Below are positions 5,659-8,867 of a stretch of 8,867 nt of DNA, one piece after another. Below the pieces are notes generated by a model. The model was not told where the DNA came from, searched no databases, and saw nothing but the letters and a program-made list of their open reading frames with translations. Positions within the stretch are counted from its first letter, which is position 1. Each line of letters opens with the position of its first letter. The DNA comes from CBDTYW01 sp965364735 (GTDB taxonomy: Bacteria > Actinomycetota > Nitriliruptoria > Nitriliruptorales > Nitriliruptoraceae), in NCBI GenBank assembly GCA_965364735.1, contig CBDTYW010000155.1, forward strand, positions 1-8,867, given 5' to 3'. Both the position numbers and the translations under genes were made by a program.

Positions 5659-6876
5659 TCAGGCCCGGGCGCACGTCCGTGTGCCGCCGGCGACCCGACA
5701 GACGAGCACGGTCGTCACGACCGACGGGGCGTCGTCGGCATGGCCCGGAGCGCGCCGTGGCTCCTCGACGACGGTCGGGCGTGGCGCGTCCATGGACAGG
5801 AGCGCGTGCAGGGCCGGACCGGCGGTTCCTGAGCAGACGTGACGGAACCGCACCTGCAGCGAGGTGATCTCGCCGGTGCCGGTACGACCGAGGTGGTCGA
5901 TCGAGAACCAGCCGGTGGCGTCGTCGCACTGATGGCCGTTGACGTTGACGGCGAAGCCCCCCCGCACCGGGTTGTGCTCGGGCAGCTGCCGGACGTCGCC
6001 GTAGTGGCCGACCCGCAGCACGTCTCCCTCGGGGGCAACGAGGGTGATGCGTGAGTGCCCTTCGGGCGTGAAGACCGCGACGCTGAGTCGCTCGAGGTCG
6101 CCGCTCGCGAGGATGCTGACATCGTCGCGGCTGTCGGAATCGGTGGTGCGCTCGCCGGTTCCCGGCCGAGCGTCCGGGGCCAGCGCGAGATAGGACGTCG
6201 CGTCGTCGGGGATGTCCGAGGGGGAGGGGCGCCAGACGTTCGCAGGCTCGTGTCGAGGGTTCGTCGGCCGCGGCGATACAACGTCGCCGTGGACCCTGAT
6301 CGCCCCGCGGGCGATGCCCCCGCAGCGGTGCACGAAGGTGGCTGCGAAGGTCGTGAGCGCCCCGGAGGCGTCGCGGTTGACCTCGGTGATGTCCAGGTCG
6401 GTGACCGCGTCGCAGGAGCGCCCGTCGACGGTGAGGACGAACGTGGAGGGGGATCGCTCGCTCGGCTGGCTGGCAAGGTCGCGTTGGGGTCCGGTCGCGA
6501 TCGCCTCGTCGCCGAGGTGCAGGTCGACGCGAACGTCCCGGTCGCCGTCGACGACGAGTCCGAGGGCCCGCGTGTCGCGGATGCTGAACCTGCTGGAGTG
6601 GCTCTCGGTGCGGATGGACTCCCCGCTCAGGAGTCGATGTGCAGGATCGCTGGACAGGACGAGGTACGAGCCGCTCGACGGGACCACATCCGGCCCGGCG
6701 ATGGTCGCCGGGGACGACCCGCCCTGTGCGGGTGTGGCGACCGGGAGGAGGAGCACGGCAAGCAGCGTCACGACAAAGGCCGCGACGCGGCTCGGGAGTC
6801 GACGGGCTTCAGCAGTGGTCGCGGAGCCGCTTTCGAGCAGCGCCCGAGGGGGAGCGCTGAGGACGTGGTGCTGCAT
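5659..6876 (-). CDS. Exported protein with a duplicated beta-type domain and three cysteine pairs
   Basis: I chose the ATG at 6876-6874 because GGAAGGAG lies seven bases upstream; the product is 405 residues. A long basic N-region (1-30) precedes a hydrophobic core (VAAFVVTLLAVLLLPVA) with a likely signal-peptidase site near A50, so it is exported. The mature part holds two related units, about residues 69-206 and 227-365. Each starts with SYLxL, has strands around a hydrophobic core, and ends with V(D/N)G-x-x-C, then about 30 residues, then a second Cys followed by G-rich sequence (C155/C185; C317/C348). A third pair, C393 and C402, lies at the C-terminus. The pattern AP-x-G-x-x-L-x-x-G-x-Y followed by G-x-x-C and F-x-x-x-C in unit 2 recalls a domain of unknown function repeated in secreted proteins of actinobacteria and other soil bacteria. 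No catalytic motif is visible. It is divergent from the TSUP gene and convergent with the 58-aa gene. Confidence 0.82.
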   Translation of the reverse strand: MQHHVLSAPPRALLESGSATTAEARRLPSRVAAFVVTLLAVLLLPVATPAQGGSSPATIAGPDVVPSSGSYLVLSSDPAHRLLSGESIRTESHSSRFSIRDTRALGLVVDGDRDVRVDLHLGDEAIATGPQRDLASQPSERSPSTFVLTVDGRSCDAVTDLDITEVNRDASGALTTFAATFVHRCGGIARGAIRVHGDVVSPRPTNPRHEPANVWRPSPSDIPDDATSYLALAPDARPGTGERTTDSDSRDDVSILASGDLERLSVAVFTPEGHSRITLVAPEGDVLRVGHYGDVRQLPEHNPVRGGFAVNVNGHQCDDATGWFSIDHLGRTGTGEITSLQVRFRHVCSGTAGPALHALLSMDAPRPTVVEEPRRAPGHADDAPSVVTTVLVCRVAGGTRTCARA

Positions 6877-6883
6877 GAGCCTG

Positions 6884-6891
6884 CTCCTTCC
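6884..6891 (-). promoter_or_regulatory. Ribosome binding site of the exported-protein gene
   Basis: Read on the minus strand this is GGAAGGAG, seven bases before the ATG at 6876. It fixes the start there and excludes the 34-residue upstream extension, which has no signal-peptide character. Confidence 0.8.
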
Positions 6892-6898
6892 CGGTGGT

Positions 6899-6910
6899 GT
6901 CCGATCGGAC
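6899..6910. promoter_or_regulatory. Perfect 12-bp palindrome, possible operator
   Basis: GTCCGATCGGAC is its own reverse complement. It lies 22 bases upstream of the minus-strand start codon and 41 bases upstream of the TSUP -35 element, inside the only divergent intergenic region in the window. This is a natural place for a dimeric repressor or activator site. Chance palindromes of this size occur in GC-rich DNA, so it is only a candidate. Confidence 0.3.
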
Positions 6911-6950
6911 GATGCCCGGGCGCCAGACGGGCCAGACCGGATGGTGGGTG

Positions 6951-6979
6951 TTGCCAAGCGGCTCAATTGTCCGTACATT
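6951..6979 (+). promoter_or_regulatory. Sigma-70-like promoter giving a probably leaderless TSUP transcript
   Basis: TTGCCA (6951-6956) and TACATT (6974-6979) are separated by exactly 17 bases. The expected transcription start (six to eight bases past the -10) falls at A6986 or A6988, and A6988 is the first base of the ATG. No Shine-Dalgarno sequence lies before that ATG. This combination is typical of leaderless genes in actinobacteria. The AT-rich patch around it stands out from its GC-rich surroundings. Confidence 0.65.
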
Positions 6980-6987
6980 TACCGCAC

Positions 6988-7842
6988 ATGATGATCCTGA
7001 CGTTGCTCCTCTCGCTCCCCGTCGGGGTGTCCCTCGGGATGCTCGGCGGCGGTGGGTCGATCCTGCTCGTCCCGCTGCTCGTCTACGTGGCCGGGCAACC
7101 GCCGCGCGAGGCCGTCGCCACATCGCTGCTGATCGTCGCCATCACGAGCGCGACCGCAGCGATCCCGCATGCCCGGGCCGAGCACGTGCGCTGGCCCACC
7201 GCGCTTCGCGTCGGTGCAGGTGGTGCGGTCGGCGCGGTCGCGGGCTCGCGGCTCGCGACGCTCGTCAGCGACGTGGTGCTCCTCGGGGCGTTCGGCGTGA
7301 TCATGCTCGTGGCCGCGCTCGGGATGCTTCGCGGCCGCGGCAGCGGTGAGGCCGTCTCCCGCGCGGACCCGCCGCTCACCCGCGCCCTCGCGCTCGGCCT
7401 GGGCGTCGGCGTCGTCACCGGCTTCCTCGGAGCGGGCGGGGGATTCCTGCTCGTTCCGGCGCTGGCCCTCATCGGCGGCCTGACCGTTCCCGCCGCGATC
7501 GGCACCTCCCTCGTCGTGATCGTCGGCAACGCGACGGTCGGGTTCGTCAGCACGGTGGGCTCCGTGTCGATCGATCTGCCCCTGGTCGCCGGCGTGACCG
7601 CCGTGACCGTCATGGGAGCCATGATCGGCGCGCGACTCGGGGCACGCATCGAGCCGGCGCGGCTCCGACGCGGCTTCGGGTGGTTCGTCATCGTCGTCGG
7701 CTCGCTGGTCATCGCCGAGCAGCTCCCGTCCGCCTGGCTGGGTCAACCCCTGGCCTGGATGGGCATCGTTCTCCTCGGGGGCGTGGTCGCAATGCTCGCC
7801 TCCTTCTCCACGTCAGATCCAGATCCTGAGGTCCCCTCATGA
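6988..7842 (+). CDS. TSUP family membrane permease (TauE/SafE type, likely sulfur-compound or anion transport)
   Basis: The start is the ATG at 6988, just after a promoter with no room for a leader; the ATG at 6991 is an alternative. The 284-residue length is typical of the TSUP (TauE/SafE, formerly DUF81) family. The protein is hydrophobic almost throughout, with about eight or nine membrane segments. It shows the family's two-fold internal repeat: GMLGGGGSILLVPLL at 17-31 and GFLGAGGGFLLVPAL at 145-159, each followed by a (A/G)TSL motif (44-47 and 172-175). Family members export sulfite, sulfoacetate or related anions, or take up sulfur compounds. The substrate here cannot be read from the sequence, but the coupled MBL/rhodanese gene supports a sulfur compound. 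The tail is short and acidic (SDPDPE). The stop overlaps the next start as ATGA, so the two genes are co-transcribed and translationally coupled. Confidence 0.92.
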   Translation: MMILTLLLSLPVGVSLGMLGGGGSILLVPLLVYVAGQPPREAVATSLLIVAITSATAAIPHARAEHVRWPTALRVGAGGAVGAVAGSRLATLVSDVVLLGAFGVIMLVAALGMLRGRGSGEAVSRADPPLTRALALGLGVGVVTGFLGAGGGFLLVPALALIGGLTVPAAIGTSLVVIVGNATVGFVSTVGSVSIDLPLVAGVTAVTVMGAMIGARLGARIEPARLRRGFGWFVIVVGSLVIAEQLPSAWLGQPLAWMGIVLLGGVVAMLASFSTSDPDPEVPS

Positions 7843-8867
7843 ACATCATCACCATCGAAACCCCGTCGCTCGGCGACCGGACGTCCATCATCCACGACGG
7901 CCGGAACGCCCTCATCGTGGATCCGCAGCGCGACATCGACCGCATCATCGAGACGCTCGACGAGCATGGGCTGGTACTCGACGCGATCTTCGAGACGCAC
8001 ATCCACAACGACTACGTGTCAGGTGGACTCCAGCTCGCCGTGCAGACCGGGGCTGCCCTCCACATCGCGGCGGACGACGAGGTCCAGTTCGAGCGGGTGG
8101 GCGTGCGCGACGGTGACGAGGTCACCGTCGGGGAGCTCACCGTCACGGTGCTGCACACGCCGGGCCACACGCCGACGCACCTGTCCTACGTCGTCGCGTC
8201 CGCCGGCCGTGAGCGCGCGGTCTTCACGGGTGGGTCGTTGCTGTTCGGCTCAGTCGGCCGCACCGACCTCATCTCCAGCGCGCTGACCGAGGAGCTGACG
8301 CGGCTGCAGTACCGCTCGGTCCGTCGGCTCGCGGAACGGCTCGCCGACGATGTCGAGGTCCACCCGACCCACGGGTTCGGCAGCTTCTGCTCCTCCGGCG
8401 ACACGAGCGGGGCGGACTCCTCCACGATCGGCCGGGAGCGTCAGGAGAACGACGCCCTCACCGCTGACGAGGACACCTTCGTCGCCGACCTCATGGCCGG
8501 GCTCGACGACTACCCCGCGTACTACGCGCACATGGATCCGCGCAACCGTCGTGGGCCAGAGCCGATCGATCTGTCGCCGGTCGACGTCGTCGACGTGGCC
8601 GAGCTGCGTCGACGGATGCACGTGGGCGAGTGGGTCGTGGACCTGCGCTCCCGCCGCGTGTACGCCGGCAACCATCTGACCGGGACGGTGAACCTGGAGC
8701 TCGACGACTCCGCTTCCACCTACCTCGGCTGGATCATTCCTTGGGGCACGCCCGTCACGCTCGTGGGGACCGCCGACGACGTCGCGAACGTGCAGCGCCA
8801 GCTCGTCCGCATCGGCATCGACCGGCCCGCGGGGCGCGGCGAGGTCGACGCGGTCGTCGCCGCAGGG
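7839..8867 (+). CDS. Metallo-beta-lactamase fold / rhodanese-domain protein, 3' end cut by the window
   Basis: The frame starts at the ATG overlapping the TSUP stop, with GAGG (7828-7831) seven bases upstream. It stays open for 343 codons to the window end. Residues 1-230 form a metallo-beta-lactamase domain: THIHNDYVSGG (H54, H56, D58), TPGHTPTH (H110), TGGSLLFGSVGRTDL (130-144) and HPTHGFGSF (H178). This resembles the persulfide dioxygenase/glyoxalase II-like group fused to rhodanese domains. Two positions differ from the classical pattern: Tyr59 replaces the His of HxHxDH, and the bridging Asp of TGD is Gly. Residues about 243-332 form a rhodanese-like domain (VVDLRS at 266-271), but where the active-site Cys is expected the sequence is LVGTADD (308-314), so this copy looks inactive. 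Family members often carry a second rhodanese domain, which would lie beyond the window. A role in persulfide or thiosulfate handling with the coupled TSUP permease is inferred. Confidence 0.9.
   Translation, partial: MNIITIETPSLGDRTSIIHDGRNALIVDPQRDIDRIIETLDEHGLVLDAIFETHIHNDYVSGGLQLAVQTGAALHIAADDEVQFERVGVRDGDEVTVGELTVTVLHTPGHTPTHLSYVVASAGRERAVFTGGSLLFGSVGRTDLISSALTEELTRLQYRSVRRLAERLADDVEVHPTHGFGSFCSSGDTSGADSSTIGRERQENDALTADEDTFVADLMAGLDDYPAYYAHMDPRNRRGPEPIDLSPVDVVDVAELRRRMHVGEWVVDLRSRRVYAGNHLTGTVNLELDDSASTYLGWIIPWGTPVTLVGTADDVANVQRQLVRIGIDRPAGRGEVDAVVAAG

Noticed and set aside
6922..6937. Direct repeat GCCAGAC at 6922-6928 and 6931-6937 as a regulator site
   Set aside because: Seven bases repeated once in GC-rich DNA is close to chance and does not align with the promoter in a telling way.
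6055..6987. N-terminal extension of the TSUP permease, in frame back to 6055
   Set aside because: The extension lies antisense to the exported-protein gene, is hydrophilic and unlike TSUP proteins, and a good promoter sits just before the ATG at 6988.

Overview
The window is chromosomal DNA with very high GC, strong G/C third-position bias, GTG starts and at least one likely leaderless gene. Together with a UPF0182 membrane protein and a DivIVA-type protein, this points to an actinobacterium (Actinomycetota). A deep-branching lineage such as Acidimicrobiia or Nitriliruptoria is possible, but the sequence alone does not settle it. I see no tRNA, rRNA, CRISPR array, insertion sequence or phage module.

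Layout. Positions 1-273 hold the 3' end of a plus-strand gene encoding a Pro/Ser-rich linker and an acidic tail. Positions 428-2140 encode a 570-aa DivIVA-domain coiled-coil protein whose C-terminal ~125 residues resemble the C-terminal domain of phage MuF / SPP1-gp7-type minor head proteins. Positions 2213-5050 encode a 945-aa UPF0182 protein with seven membrane segments and a large outer domain, followed by a strong GC-rich hairpin (5112-5141). The longest non-coding stretch (5142-5406) contains G-runs and leads into a 58-aa helical protein at 5407-5583 with a good ribosome binding site. A bidirectional hairpin terminator (5602-5639) separates it from a convergent minus-strand gene (5659-6876). 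That gene encodes a 405-aa exported protein with a duplicated beta-type domain and three cysteine pairs. A divergent intergenic region carries a 12-bp perfect palindrome and a sigma-70-like promoter. The promoter drives a probably leaderless TSUP-family permease (6988-7842), which overlaps by ATGA the start of a metallo-beta-lactamase/rhodanese protein (7839 to the window end).

How the genes may work together. The TSUP permease and the MBL/rhodanese protein form a translationally coupled pair that by family knowledge fits sulfur handling (sulfite, thiosulfate or persulfide), although the MBL protein lacks residues of classical persulfide dioxygenases and its first rhodanese-like domain lacks the catalytic cysteine. 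The DivIVA-like and UPF0182 genes lie in tandem, 72 bases apart, and may both serve the cell envelope or cell pole; this is inference from families and proximity.

The most unusual item is the DivIVA coiled coil joined to a phage minor-head-like C-terminal domain. Next come the duplicated secreted domain, the small 58-aa gene with its long leader region, and the altered active-site residues of the MBL/rhodanese protein.
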